Shown here one piece after another: positions 9,635 to 18,895 of a DNA stretch of 64,000 nucleotides. How positions within the stretch are numbered: position 1 is the first letter of the stretch; every line of letters begins with the position of its first letter. The notes beneath the pieces were generated by a model that saw only the letters and a list, made by a program, of their open reading frames with translations, had not been told where the DNA came from and ran no database searches. Both the position numbers and the translations under genes were made by a program. Source of the stretch: Lysobacterales bacterium (GTDB taxonomy: Bacteria > Pseudomonadota > Gammaproteobacteria > Xanthomonadales > SZUA-36); NCBI GenBank assembly GCA_029859645.1, contig JAOUCS010000002.1, positions 27,135 to 91,134 on the forward strand, read 5' to 3'.

Positions 9635-9675
9635 TCATAAAGTGCCGGGCGCATGCCACGGCAGGAGCAGCAAGC

Positions 9676-10158
9676 GTGGATATCAGAAAGATAAAAAAAC
9701 TCATCGAGTTGCTGGAGGAGTCCAGCCTCAATGAAATTGAAATCGTGGAAGGTGAGGAGTCTGTTCGCCTGAGCCGCGGCAGCGCCGGCAGCATGGCCAT
9801 GACGCCACCCGCCATGAATCCCGGCGTGCAGGCCGCTGCCTGGTCAGCGCCAACACCTGCAGCCGCAGCTGTTGCGGCGCCGGTCGAGACCGCAGCAGCG
9901 GCAGAAGAGCCGGCTGTGCCGGAGGGCGAACTGGTACGTGCGCCGATGGTGGGTACTTTTTATGCCGCGTCCAGCCCCGAAATCGATCCATTTGTTTCGC
10001 TGGGTCAGCAAGTGAAGGAAGGTGAGACCATGTGCATCATCGAAGCGATGAAGATGTTCAACCAGATCGAAGCTGAGGCATCGGGCACTGTCGTAGCAAT
10101 CCTCGTCGAAAACGGCCAGCCCGTTGAGTTCGACCAACCCCTTTTCGTCATAAGGTAA
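9676..10158 (+). CDS. accB: Biotin carboxyl carrier protein of acetyl-CoA carboxylase
   Basis: A 160-residue carrier protein for fatty acid synthesis. The C-terminal biotinyl domain has EAMKM with the biotinylated Lys126. A linker rich in Ala and Pro (about residues 50-80) separates it from the N-terminal helix-rich segment. The GTG start at 9676 is chosen because AGGAG lies eight bases upstream. Ten bases separate it from accC, with which it forms the usual accBC operon. Confidence 0.97.
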   Translation: MDIRKIKKLIELLEESSLNEIEIVEGEESVRLSRGSAGSMAMTPPAMNPGVQAAAWSAPTPAAAAVAAPVETAAAAEEPAVPEGELVRAPMVGTFYAASSPEIDPFVSLGQQVKEGETMCIIEAMKMFNQIEAEASGTVVAILVENGQPVEFDQPLFVIR

Positions 10159-10168
10159 GAGCCCCGTC

Positions 10169-11524
10169 ATGGCTGTTCTTGAAAAAATCGTCATCGCAAA
10201 CCGCGGTGAAATCGCACTGCGCATCCTGCGGGCCTGTCATGCCATGGGGATCAAGACGGTCGCGCTTCATTCGACGGTAGACCGGAACCTCAAACACGTT
10301 GCCATGGCCGACGAGTCCGTATGCATCGGTCCTGCCGCGGCCACGGACAGTTACCTGAATGTTCCGGCGATCATTGCGGCGACCGAGGTTACCGATGCGG
10401 TGGCCATTCACCCGGGCTATGGATTCCTGGCGGAAAATGCAGATTTTGCCGAACGGGCTGAGCAGAGCGGTTTCATCTTTATCGGCCCGCGGCCTGAGAC
10501 TATTCGCTTGATGGGTGACAAGGTATCGGCGATCAAGGCGATGAGGGAAGCTGGAGTACCCTGTGTGCCCGGCTCGGATGGGCCGCTGTCCGAAGACTCA
10601 CAGGAATGCGCCAGGATTGCCCGCGAGGTGGGCTACCCGGTAATTATCAAGGCTTCGGCCGGCGGTGGCGGGCGTGGTATGCGGGTGGTCAATACCGAGG
10701 CGCATCTGCATAACGCTTTGCAATTGACCCGCCAGGAAGCGGCTACGGCCTTTGGCGACCCGACGGTTTACCTCGAAAAATTCCTCGAGAACCCGCGGCA
10801 TATCGAAATCCAGGTAGTTGCCGACGAGCACGGTAACGCCATTCACTTGGGGGAGCGGGACTGTTCCAGTCAGCGCCGCCATCAGAAAGTCATCGAAGAG
10901 GCTCCCGCGCCGGGAATCACTCCCGAGCAGCGTCACGAAATCGGCATGTCCTGCGTGGAAGCGTGTAAGCGGATTGGCTACCGGGGTGCAGGCACCTTTG
11001 AGTTTCTTTACGACAACGGCCGATTCTACTTTATCGAAATGAATACGAGAATCCAGGTGGAACACCCGGTGACAGAGCGGATTACCGGTGTGGACCTGGT
11101 GCGTGAACAGATCCTTGTCGCTGCCGGCCTGCCTTTATCCCATACGCAGGATGAAATCAGTATCCGGGGCCATGCCATCGAGTGCCGAATCAACGCTGAG
11201 GACCCCGTTACGTTCATGCCGTCACCCGGTCTGGTCGAAGGGTTTCATGCGCCAGGAGGACCCGGAATCCGGACCGAAACCCATATCTATGACGGCTACC
11301 GGGTGCCGCCCAATTACGATTCGATGATCGGTAAAATCATAGCGCATGGCGAAGACCGTGAAATGGCTATCGCCAGGATGCGTGTCGCGCTGGATGAAAT
11401 GGTGCTCAACGGCATCAAGTCCAATGTGCCCCTGCATAAGTGGTTCCTGTGGGACCGGGGTTTCCTCAAAGGCGGATTCAATATCCACTACCTGGAAAAA
11501 CGTATCGAAGAGCGTAACGGCTAG
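10169..11524 (+). CDS. accC: Biotin carboxylase subunit of acetyl-CoA carboxylase
   Basis: A 451-residue ATP-grasp enzyme that carboxylates the biotin on AccB. The N-terminal [13 protein letters not shown], the glycine-rich ATP lid [12 protein letters not shown], the [13 protein letters not shown] segment and the active-site [14 protein letters not shown] are all present and intact. Length matches E. coli AccC. It is co-directional with accB upstream and prmA 11 bases downstream. Confidence 0.98.
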   Translation: MAVLEKIVIANRGEIALRILRACHAMGIKTVALHSTVDRNLKHVAMADESVCIGPAAATDSYLNVPAIIAATEVTDAVAIHPGYGFLAENADFAERAEQSGFIFIGPRPETIRLMGDKVSAIKAMREAGVPCVPGSDGPLSEDSQECARIAREVGYPVIIKASAGGGGRGMRVVNTEAHLHNALQLTRQEAATAFGDPTVYLEKFLENPRHIEIQVVADEHGNAIHLGERDCSSQRRHQKVIEEAPAPGITPEQRHEIGMSCVEACKRIGYRGAGTFEFLYDNGRFYFIEMNTRIQVEHPVTERITGVDLVREQILVAAGLPLSHTQDEISIRGHAIECRINAEDPVTFMPSPGLVEGFHAPGGPGIRTETHIYDGYRVPPNYDSMIGKIIAHGEDREMAIARMRVALDEMVLNGIKSNVPLHKWFLWDRGFLKGGFNIHYLEKRIEERNG

Positions 11525-11535
11525 AGGCGCTTCCG

Positions 11536-12438
11536 ATGGGCTGGACTGAGATCAGTATCAGCGTCGCGAGAGATGACGTCGTTCTGGCTGAAGAGGCGCT
11601 TGAACAACTCGGGGCGCTGGCCATCACCCTGCTGGATGATGAGGACAACCCGGTTTTGGAACCGGGCCCCGGCGCTACCCCCCTGTGGCCTTCGGTGCTG
11701 GTTCGCGGATTGTTTGCAGCAGGCCTGAAAAGCGAGCCGGTTCTGGCGGCGCTCAACAGGCTGCCAGGCGGTGACCGCCCTGAAAATATTCGATGGCATG
11801 AATTGCAGGAGCAGGACTGGGAGAGGGCCTGGATGGACCGTTTCCAGCCGATGAAATTCGGGGAGCGCCTGTGGATCGTGCCCGGTGGCATGAGCATTCC
11901 CCACGATCCCGACAATATCGAGATTCAGCTTGATCCCGGCCTTGCTTTCGGCAGCGGCACTCATCCAACCACGGCTCTCTGCCTGGAATGGCTGGATCGC
12001 CAGGACGTAACGGATTCGACGGTGATCGATTATGGCTGCGGTTCCGGCATCCTGGGCATAGCTGCTGCACTTAAAGGCGCTGCAAAAGTGATCTGCGTGG
12101 ATAATGATCCGCAGGCCCTGCAAGCCACGACTGACAACGCAGCCAGAAACGGTGTAGATAACCTGGTCAGTTGTCACTTGCCCGATTCGGTGTGTGACCA
12201 GCAGGTTGACGTGGTACTGGCCAATATACTGGCGGCGCCGCTTATCAGCCTGGCACCACGCTTGGCGGGTTTTTTGCTCCCCCGGGGGCGGCTGGCCCTG
12301 TCGGGCATTCTGCGGGACCAGTCGCAAAGCGTGGGCCTTGCCTATGATCAGCTGTTGGAACAAGTAAGTACCCGACACCGTGAAGAGTGGGTCCTGATGG
12401 AAGGCAGGCGTGCAAAAAACGCTATTGACAGGCCATGA
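11536..12438 (+). CDS. prmA: Ribosomal protein L11 methyltransferase
   Basis: A 300-residue SAM-dependent methyltransferase that trimethylates ribosomal protein L11. The N-terminal substrate-recognition domain (about 1-110) is followed by a Rossmann methyltransferase domain with FGSGTHPTT, the SAM-binding DYGCGSGILGI and the catalytic-site LANILAAPL. The stop overlaps the next ATG by four bases. Its place after accC is the common gammaproteobacterial order. Confidence 0.95.
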   Translation: MGWTEISISVARDDVVLAEEALEQLGALAITLLDDEDNPVLEPGPGATPLWPSVLVRGLFAAGLKSEPVLAALNRLPGGDRPENIRWHELQEQDWERAWMDRFQPMKFGERLWIVPGGMSIPHDPDNIEIQLDPGLAFGSGTHPTTALCLEWLDRQDVTDSTVIDYGCGSGILGIAAALKGAAKVICVDNDPQALQATTDNAARNGVDNLVSCHLPDSVCDQQVDVVLANILAAPLISLAPRLAGFLLPRGRLALSGILRDQSQSVGLAYDQLLEQVSTRHREEWVLMEGRRAKNAIDRP

Positions 12439-13346
12439 CGCAACACACCAGGTTCGCAGGTCAATGGAGTGATTTTCTGGTTTACGTGCTGCTTCCCTGT
12501 TTATCGATCCTGGTTCCCGCCTCTTTTTCGAGATCGATCCTGCGACGAATTTCAGGCTGGGAGGGGTTGTTGGCGGCGGACGCAGAGCTGGCCTTCAGTT
12601 GTGCTGATAAATACCTGGACCTCGAAGACGAAGCAGCCTGGAAGCGACGCTGGAAACAGGTTGAGTTGCTGGATGTCCGTGACCTGTTCATGTTGCTTTC
12701 AGGGCGTTCAAAGTCCGTTTTGGCGGAAATCGAAATGCCCCGGAATCTGGCCATCGTCCGCAACCGGGTGATGGTAGGGATGCATTGGGGCCCGGCCATT
12801 TCCATTCTGAAATTGCTGGCGAACGAGGGAATGGAGCCGACGTTCCCCTATCGTCCACCGGATTCCGGGCTGCTGCGCCGCAGGCCTTTCTACTATCTGT
12901 TCAGCCGCCTCGCTGCGGCCTACCTGTCAAAAACACTGGGTGACCGAGCCGTCGAAACCGGCGGCGCGGGCAGAGTGTTGCAGCAACTGCTGAGTGTGCC
13001 GGGAAGCATATGTGTACTGATGGATGCGCCGGCTCAGAAGGGCAGGCAGGCCATGGTGCATGAACTGTTGGGTACTCCAGCGATGTTCAATGTCGGCTTT
13101 CCAGCCATGTTCATTGAGCAGGGCAAGGAGTATGTCCTTTATGCGATGAACCTGGCCGATGACGGCACGGTGAAGAAGAAACTCGAAATCCAGGGTCCTT
13201 TCAATGCCACTGAAATCACAGACTACCTGGGCAACTACGCACGGTTTCTCGAAAAACACCTGTCGATGGACTCTGCACAGTGGCGAATCTGGCGTGCTGA
13301 GCACCAGGTCTGGACAGAGTCATCCCAAGCAGGTGGTTACCAATAA
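12435..13346 (+). CDS. LpxL/HtrB-like acyltransferase homologue with altered active site
   Basis: A 303-residue protein resembling lipid A late acyltransferases: an N-terminal hydrophobic helix (about 13-32), a conserved GMHWGP near the middle, RR(P)FYYL and a DAPAQKG segment like the later LpxL motifs. At the catalytic HX4(D/E) position it has His117 but Ile122 in place of the acid. It may therefore use a shifted acid, be a different acyltransferase subfamily, or be inactive. Its start overlaps prmA by four bases and its 3' end overlaps the convergent ppa gene by ten bases. Lipid A modification is a family-based inference only. Confidence 0.6.
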   Translation: MTQHTRFAGQWSDFLVYVLLPCLSILVPASFSRSILRRISGWEGLLAADAELAFSCADKYLDLEDEAAWKRRWKQVELLDVRDLFMLLSGRSKSVLAEIEMPRNLAIVRNRVMVGMHWGPAISILKLLANEGMEPTFPYRPPDSGLLRRRPFYYLFSRLAAAYLSKTLGDRAVETGGAGRVLQQLLSVPGSICVLMDAPAQKGRQAMVHELLGTPAMFNVGFPAMFIEQGKEYVLYAMNLADDGTVKKKLEIQGPFNATEITDYLGNYARFLEKHLSMDSAQWRIWRAEHQVWTESSQAGGYQ

Positions 13347-13888
13347 TCCGGTTTGACTGGCAGGGCATTGTAGCGGTCGATTGAATCCAGGATTTCCTGC
13401 CGGGCAGCTTCCGCGCCTTCCCAGCCCTTTATATCGACCCATTTGCCGGTTTCGAGATCCTTGTAGTGATCGAAAAAATGCGAAATCTGCATGCGCAGAA
13501 GCTCATCCACGTGCTCGAGTTCAACCACATCCCTGTACAGTCCGGTCACATCTTCGGTCGGTACAGCCAGGATCTTGGCATCTTCACCCGACTCATCCTC
13601 CATCCGCAGCAGTCCGACCGGGCGGCAGGTCACGACCGCGCCATAGTTGATGGGTACAGGCATCACGACCATGACGTCGGTGGGATCGCCGTCTCCACAG
13701 AGCGTATGAGGGATGTAGCCGTAATTGCAGGGATAATGCATGGCTGTCTTCAGCATTCGATCGAGAAACAGTGCGCCCGATTCCTTGTCGACCTCGTACT
13801 TGACGGCCGGGCTGTGCATCGGAATCTCAATGATCACGTTGATGTCGTTCGGGACATCTCTTCCGACCGGTACCCTTTGCAGGCTCAT
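13337..13888 (-). CDS. ppa: Soluble inorganic pyrophosphatase, family I
   Basis: A 183-residue cytoplasmic Mg-dependent PPase that hydrolyses PPi to phosphate. The family I signature DGDPTDVMV, the preceding YPCNYGYIP and the C-terminal Lys/Asp-containing [10 protein letters not shown] are intact. It is the second PPi hydrolase in the window beside the membrane pump. The last ten bases overlap the end of the convergent acyltransferase-like gene, an arrangement that leaves no room for a terminator between them. Confidence 0.97.
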   Translation of the reverse strand: MSLQRVPVGRDVPNDINVIIEIPMHSPAVKYEVDKESGALFLDRMLKTAMHYPCNYGYIPHTLCGDGDPTDVMVVMPVPINYGAVVTCRPVGLLRMEDESGEDAKILAVPTEDVTGLYRDVVELEHVDELLRMQISHFFDHYKDLETGKWVDIKGWEGAEAARQEILDSIDRYNALPVKPDYW

Positions 13889-13978
13889 TTCGACTCCAAA
13901 TAACGTTTGGTAAGCAGCATATTATACCTTTAAACTGTCGTGTTACTTCTGCCAGCACTGCCCGGGAATGAACTCAAG

Positions 13979-15142
13979 ATGCTAACCCTGATCAAGAACG
14001 CAAACCTGTTTGCGCCTGAATCGCTTGGAATCGGTTACCTGGTGCTGGGCGGAGGAAAAATCCTGCATGTCGGCAAAGGGAAGCCCACCGTGGACAACCA
14101 CCTGGTCAGCGACAACGTCGACCTGCAAGGCGCCACCGTCAGCCCCGGCCTGATCGATTGTCATGTTCACGTGACGGGGGGTGGTGGTGAAGACGGCTTT
14201 TCGACCCAGGCGCCACCGGTGCCCCTGACCGGTTTCACGCGCCATGGTGTAACTTCCGTGGTGGGTTTGCTGGGAACCGATGATGAAACACGGACCACGG
14301 CCAACCTGCTTGCCCGGACCCGGGCGCTGCGGGAAGAAGGCCTTTCCGCCTGGTGCTGGACCGGAGGCTATCACCTGCCTCTCACGACGCTGACCGGCTC
14401 AGTTCGCAGCGACATTGTTCATATTGATTGCGTGATTGGTGCGGGCGAAGTCGCAATCAGCGATCACCGGTCCAGCCAGCCCGGTTTTGATGAACTTGCC
14501 CGGCTGGCGTCTGAAGTGCACGTGGCGGGTTTGCTGAGCAAGAAAGCCGGCGTTCTGCATTTGCACCTGGGTGACGGCCCCCGGGGTCTTTTCATGGTGC
14601 GCCAGTTGCTCGCTGACACGGAATTGCCACCCCGGGTATTTCATCCCACGCATGTCAATCGCCGCAAGGAATTGTTTGAAGAAGCCTGCGACCTGAGTCT
14701 TGGCCATTCGGTGATCGATGTGACGGCATTCCCGGTAGAGGAAGGCGAGAATGCCTGGTCCGCGCCTGATGCCTGGGAGCGTTTCCATGAAAAGGGCTGT
14801 CCGGCGGGCAATCTGACCATCAGCACGGATGGTGGCGGTTGCCTGCCCCATTTCGATGACAACGGCGAAATGGTGAAAATGGAATTTGCGACTTCGGCAG
14901 GCTTGCCGGGTACTTTGCGCGAACTGGTATCCAGGGGGCATCCGCTGGACGCAGTATTGCCCTGCATGACCAGCAACGTGGCGCAGTTACTGCGCCTGCG
15001 TGACAAGGGCCGGCTGGTGGCTGGAGCTGATGCAGACCTGGTCTGCTTCGACAGCGGCCATCGCGTGAGGCATGTCATGGCGGGCGGGCGCTGGATGATC
15101 CAGGATGGAACGCCCGTGGCCAGCGGGACCTTTGAAGCCTGA
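13979..15142 (+). CDS. iadA: Isoaspartyl dipeptidase
   Basis: A 387-residue amidohydrolase-superfamily enzyme that cleaves beta-aspartyl dipeptides. The metal-binding SPGLIDCHVHVTGGGGEDG, the HLHLGDG segment, HPTHVNRR and ISTDGGG match IadA. The upstream in-frame ATG at 13940 adds 13 residues without similarity, so 13979 is preferred; neither start has a strong ribosome site. It lies immediately before cyanophycinase and cyanophycin synthetase, and beta-Asp-Arg, the product of cyanophycinase, is a known substrate of such enzymes. It therefore likely completes cyanophycin breakdown to Asp and Arg. Confidence 0.93.
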   Translation: MLTLIKNANLFAPESLGIGYLVLGGGKILHVGKGKPTVDNHLVSDNVDLQGATVSPGLIDCHVHVTGGGGEDGFSTQAPPVPLTGFTRHGVTSVVGLLGTDDETRTTANLLARTRALREEGLSAWCWTGGYHLPLTTLTGSVRSDIVHIDCVIGAGEVAISDHRSSQPGFDELARLASEVHVAGLLSKKAGVLHLHLGDGPRGLFMVRQLLADTELPPRVFHPTHVNRRKELFEEACDLSLGHSVIDVTAFPVEEGENAWSAPDAWERFHEKGCPAGNLTISTDGGGCLPHFDDNGEMVKMEFATSAGLPGTLRELVSRGHPLDAVLPCMTSNVAQLLRLRDKGRLVAGADADLVCFDSGHRVRHVMAGGRWMIQDGTPVASGTFEA

Positions 15143-15183
15143 GGACGATACTGAACCAACCACAGATTACGGATACATTCGAA

Positions 15184-16002
15184 ATGCCGGCAACACCTGA
15201 TAACACCATTGAAAGAGGCTACATCATTCCGATTGGCGGAGCCGAAGGAAAGAAAGGGAAAAGGCCCTCCATTCTGAATCGCTTTGTCCAGCTTTGCGGT
15301 GGCAATGACGCTCGTATCATGGTCATTCCCACGGCGTCTCTTCTCAACGAAACCGGTCCGTTGTACCAGGCTCTTTTCAAAGAGATGGGTGCCGAATCCA
15401 TGTGCGTTCCGATAGAAAAGCGTGACGAATGTTTCAATGAGGAGACCTTGCGCATACTGGACGGAGCAACCGGAATTTTCATTACCGGGGGAAACCAGCT
15501 GCGCCTCTCCACCATTCTCGGCGGTACCCCGGTAGCCCGTCGTATCCGCAAGTTGAATGCGAAAGGCGTCCACGTGGCTGGCACTTCTGCCGGGGCAGCC
15601 ATCGTTTCCGAGCACATGATCGCGGGTGGACGCAGTGGTTCCTCGCCACGGGAGAGCGGGGTTGAGTTGGCCCCCGGGTTGGGGCTGACCAATCGCGTGA
15701 TCGTGGATCAGCATTTCAACCAGCGTCAGCGCATGGGGCGCCTGCTGGCGGCCCTGTCGTTCAACCCCTTTGCCTGTGGCCTGGGCATCGATGAAAACAC
15801 GGCGGCATTCATTGCACCTGACGGCCGCATGGAAGTCGTCGGCCGGGGAACAGTGACCGTGGTCGATCCTTCAGATTTGCGGCATTCTTCGATGAGCTAT
15901 GTCCGCCGCGCAGAGGCGGTCACGCTGATCGGTCTGAAGCTGCACGTGCTGGCTGAAGGCGCACACTTCAACGTGGAAACCCGGGAAGCCACGCTGGACT
16001 GA
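15184..16002 (+). CDS. cphB: Cyanophycinase
   Basis: A 272-residue serine hydrolase of peptidase family S51 that cuts cyanophycin into beta-Asp-Arg dipeptides. The nucleophile elbow GTSAGAA places Ser135 as nucleophile, and DQHFNQRQRMGRL gives His177; both positions match the well-studied enzyme closely. There is no signal peptide, so it acts on intracellular granules. It sits between iadA and cphA on the same strand, 41 bases after iadA and 76 bases before cphA, with a possible separate promoter in the second gap. Confidence 0.96.
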   Translation: MPATPDNTIERGYIIPIGGAEGKKGKRPSILNRFVQLCGGNDARIMVIPTASLLNETGPLYQALFKEMGAESMCVPIEKRDECFNEETLRILDGATGIFITGGNQLRLSTILGGTPVARRIRKLNAKGVHVAGTSAGAAIVSEHMIAGGRSGSSPRESGVELAPGLGLTNRVIVDQHFNQRQRMGRLLAALSFNPFACGLGIDENTAAFIAPDGRMEVVGRGTVTVVDPSDLRHSSMSYVRRAEAVTLIGLKLHVLAEGAHFNVETREATLD

Positions 16003-16014
16003 ATAAAATTCTTT

Positions 16015-16044
16015 TTGGCGGATAACGGGGTCCGGCGTTAAGAT
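16015..16044 (+). promoter_or_regulatory. Possible sigma-70 promoter upstream of cphA
   Basis: TTGGCG and TAAGAT are separated by 18 bases and lie 35 bases before the cphA start. Each box matches the consensus at four of six positions. It would let synthesis genes be transcribed apart from the degradation genes iadA-cphB. Weak by itself; the evidence is position and spacing only. Confidence 0.3.
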
Positions 16045-16078
16045 GCCCTGACCGCTTTCAATTGCAGGTCCTTGTCCT

Positions 16079-18886
16079 ATGAAAATCCTGGCCACCAATG
16101 TTTATGTCGGCCCCAGCCTTTACGCGCACTTTCCGGTTATTCGTCACCAGGTTGACATTGGTGCTCTTGAAGACTGGCCCTCGGTCCGCCTGGGCCCGGA
16201 ATTCATTGATAACCTGGTTGAAGCGCTTCCCGGCCTTGCCAACCACGGCTGCTCCTATGGCGAGCCGGGCGGTTTTCTTCGGCGACTGAGGGAAGACGAG
16301 GGCACCTGGATTGCCCATATCTGGGAGCACGCGGCGATTGAATTGCAAAATATGGCCGGTTCGGATGTTTCTTTCGGCAAGACCCGCAGTATCGGACCAC
16401 CCGGGCAGTACAACATGGTGTTCGAATACAAGCAGAAAGAAGTCGGCCTGGAAGCGGGCCGAATTGCCCGGCAATTGCTGCTGAAGCTGCTACCGGAAGA
16501 ACTCAAAGGCGAGTTCGAGCGAGAAATAGAAAGCGATTTTGATTTCGAAGAAGAGCGGGACGGCTTTATCCGGTTCGCCCAGAGAAAAGAACTCGGACCC
16601 AGTACGGCATCCCTGGTAAAAGCAGCACAGGAAAGAGAAATTCCTTTCCTCCGTCTCAACAAGTATTCACTGGTCCAGTTCGGGCATGGAAAGTACCAGC
16701 AGCGCATCCAGGCCACGATCACCAGCAAGACGCCGCATATCGCCGTGGAGATTTCCTGCGACAAGGAAGATACCCATAACCTGCTGCGTGATCTGGGGCT
16801 GCCGGTGCCGCAGCAGAGGCTGGTTTATTCGGAGCGGGATGCCGCTCGTGGCGCCGCCCGGATCGGATTTCCGGTCGTTGTCAAGCCGCTGGACGCCAAT
16901 CATGGCCGCGGCGTATCCATCAACCTGGTGGACGAAGACCAGGTCAAAACGGCCTACGGCGTGGCTCGCGAAAATGCGCGTGGGCGTAGCGTGTTGGTGG
17001 AGAGTTTTATCGAGGGAATGGACCACCGAATGCTGGTAGTGAACGATGAGCTGGTCGCGGTGGCCAAGCGCGTACCCGGCCATGTCGTGGGAGACGGCAA
17101 ACGCAGCATTGAACAGCTGATCGATATCGTCAACGAGGACCCACGGCGAGGTATCGGTCATGAGAAAGTACTGACGCGGCTGGAACTTGATCACCAGGCC
17201 GAGCGCCTGATGAAAAAAGACGGTTTCGACAAGGACACCGTACTAGACGAGGGTAAAGTGTTTTACCTGCGCTCCACAGCCAATCTCTCGACCGGTGGCA
17301 CCGCCATCGACATGACCGACGTGGTGCACCCGGACAACCGGGAAATGGCCGTCAGGGCGGTGCAGGCCGTTGGGCTGGATGTCGGTGGCGTTGATTTCCT
17401 GACTACTGACATTACCCGGTCCTACAAGGAAATCGGAGGCGCCATCGTCGAGGTGAATGCCGCACCCGGTTTCCGGATGCACGTGGCGCCTTCCGAAGGC
17501 GAGGCCCGTGATGTATCCGGCAAAGTCATGGATATGCTCTTTCCACCGGGCAGCCCCCGCCGCATTCCGGTGGCCAGCATTACCGGTACCAACGGTAAAA
17601 CCACCACGTCCAGAATGCTGGGGCATATCCTGAAAACAGCCGGTCACACAGTGGGAATGACCTCTACTGACGGCGTCTATATCGACGGCCGTCTGTCGGT
17701 CAAAGGGGATATGACCGGACCGGCCTCAGCACATATCGTTTTGCGTGATCCTACGGTCGATGTCGCTGTGCTGGAAACAGCCCGGGGTGGATTGCTTCGT
17801 TCCGGCCTGGGCTATCGCCGCTGTGACGTGTCAGCCTGCCTCAACGTGGCTTCCGATCACCTGGGTCTGAAAGGCATCGACACGCTGGAACAACTGGCCG
17901 AATTGAAGCGGATACCAATCGAGGTCGCCCGAGACACGGCTATCCTGAACGCCGATGATGAGCATTGTCTGCGGATGGCTGATTACACGGATGCCGAACA
18001 TGTCTGTTACGTGACGATGAATCCCGCCCATGCGCTGGTCAAGGAGCATATCCGGGTCGGTGGACGGGCCGTAGTCCTGGAGCAGGGTATCGGTGGCGAT
18101 ATGATCACTTTGTACGACAACGGTACGCACTTTCAGTTGTTATGGACCCACCTGATTCCTGCCACGATGGAGGGCAAAGCAACTCACAATGTTCAGAATG
18201 CCATGTTCGCGGCAGGGCTGGCATTCAGCATGGGTAAGTCACTGGAAGACATCAGGCACGGACTACAGACCTTTAACTCGACGATTTTCCAGGCGCCGGG
18301 CCGGATGAATGTTTTCGACGAACTGCCTTTCCGGGTCATCCTGGACTATGGCCACAATGCGGCGGCCATTGCCAGTATCAGCCAACTCGTCAGCCGACTC
18401 GAAGTCGGAGGCAAGCGAATTTGTGTACTGGCGGCTCCCGGCGATCGCCGTGATGAAGACATCCGGGCAATCGCCGCGGCGGCAGCAGGACATTTTGATC
18501 ATTACATTTGCAAGGCAGACGATAATCGGCGGGGGCGCGGACCGGACGAAGTCCCCGAAATGCTGAGAACCGAACTCAGAGAACAGGGCGTCAAGAAACG
18601 CCGGATCAGCGTCATTCCGGATGAAGTGGATGCCATCAACGAATCATTGAATTTGGCTCGCGAAGGAGATCTGGTGGTTATTTTTGGCGACAATATCGAG
18701 CGCTGCTGGAAACAGGTCGCCGGCCATCAGATCGATGAAGGCGAGGGGGCAGATTCCGTTCCGGAACATAACGTTCAGAGTTTCGTCGAGGAAGATCCGG
18801 AGGCGTTTACGCTGGATCCCGGCTCGGAACTGATCAAGGACGAGCGAGGCGTCCGGATCGCCCGGATCGACGAGGAATCGGACTAG
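16079..18886 (+). CDS. cphA: Cyanophycin synthetase
   Basis: A 935-residue enzyme that polymerises Asp backbone and Arg side chains with ATP. Three regions are visible: an N domain (about 1-160) with HIWEH at residues 80-84; an ATP-grasp domain (about 215-470) with VVVKPLDANHGRG near residue 270; and a Mur ligase-like domain with the P-loop TGTNGKTTT near residues 501-509, LETARGGLLRSGLGY and GHNAAAI. An acidic tail follows from about residue 885. It is slightly longer than typical CphA (about 870-900). The downstream gene is a paralogue lacking ATP-grasp, ten bases away, so both are almost certainly co-transcribed. Confidence 0.97.
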   Translation: MKILATNVYVGPSLYAHFPVIRHQVDIGALEDWPSVRLGPEFIDNLVEALPGLANHGCSYGEPGGFLRRLREDEGTWIAHIWEHAAIELQNMAGSDVSFGKTRSIGPPGQYNMVFEYKQKEVGLEAGRIARQLLLKLLPEELKGEFEREIESDFDFEEERDGFIRFAQRKELGPSTASLVKAAQEREIPFLRLNKYSLVQFGHGKYQQRIQATITSKTPHIAVEISCDKEDTHNLLRDLGLPVPQQRLVYSERDAARGAARIGFPVVVKPLDANHGRGVSINLVDEDQVKTAYGVARENARGRSVLVESFIEGMDHRMLVVNDELVAVAKRVPGHVVGDGKRSIEQLIDIVNEDPRRGIGHEKVLTRLELDHQAERLMKKDGFDKDTVLDEGKVFYLRSTANLSTGGTAIDMTDVVHPDNREMAVRAVQAVGLDVGGVDFLTTDITRSYKEIGGAIVEVNAAPGFRMHVAPSEGEARDVSGKVMDMLFPPGSPRRIPVASITGTNGKTTTSRMLGHILKTAGHTVGMTSTDGVYIDGRLSVKGDMTGPASAHIVLRDPTVDVAVLETARGGLLRSGLGYRRCDVSACLNVASDHLGLKGIDTLEQLAELKRIPIEVARDTAILNADDEHCLRMADYTDAEHVCYVTMNPAHALVKEHIRVGGRAVVLEQGIGGDMITLYDNGTHFQLLWTHLIPATMEGKATHNVQNAMFAAGLAFSMGKSLEDIRHGLQTFNSTIFQAPGRMNVFDELPFRVILDYGHNAAAIASISQLVSRLEVGGKRICVLAAPGDRRDEDIRAIAAAAAGHFDHYICKADDNRRGRGPDEVPEMLRTELREQGVKKRRISVIPDEVDAINESLNLAREGDLVVIFGDNIERCWKQVAGHQIDEGEGADSVPEHNVQSFVEEDPEAFTLDPGSELIKDERGVRIARIDEESD

Positions 18887-18895
18887 GCTGGCCGC

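Noticed and set aside
11521..12378. A 285-codon open frame opposite prmA
   Set aside because: Complete antisense shadow of a conserved methyltransferase gene.
14641..15714. A 357-codon frame antisense to iadA and cphB
   Set aside because: It spans two well-supported genes on the other strand and has no motif or ribosome site.
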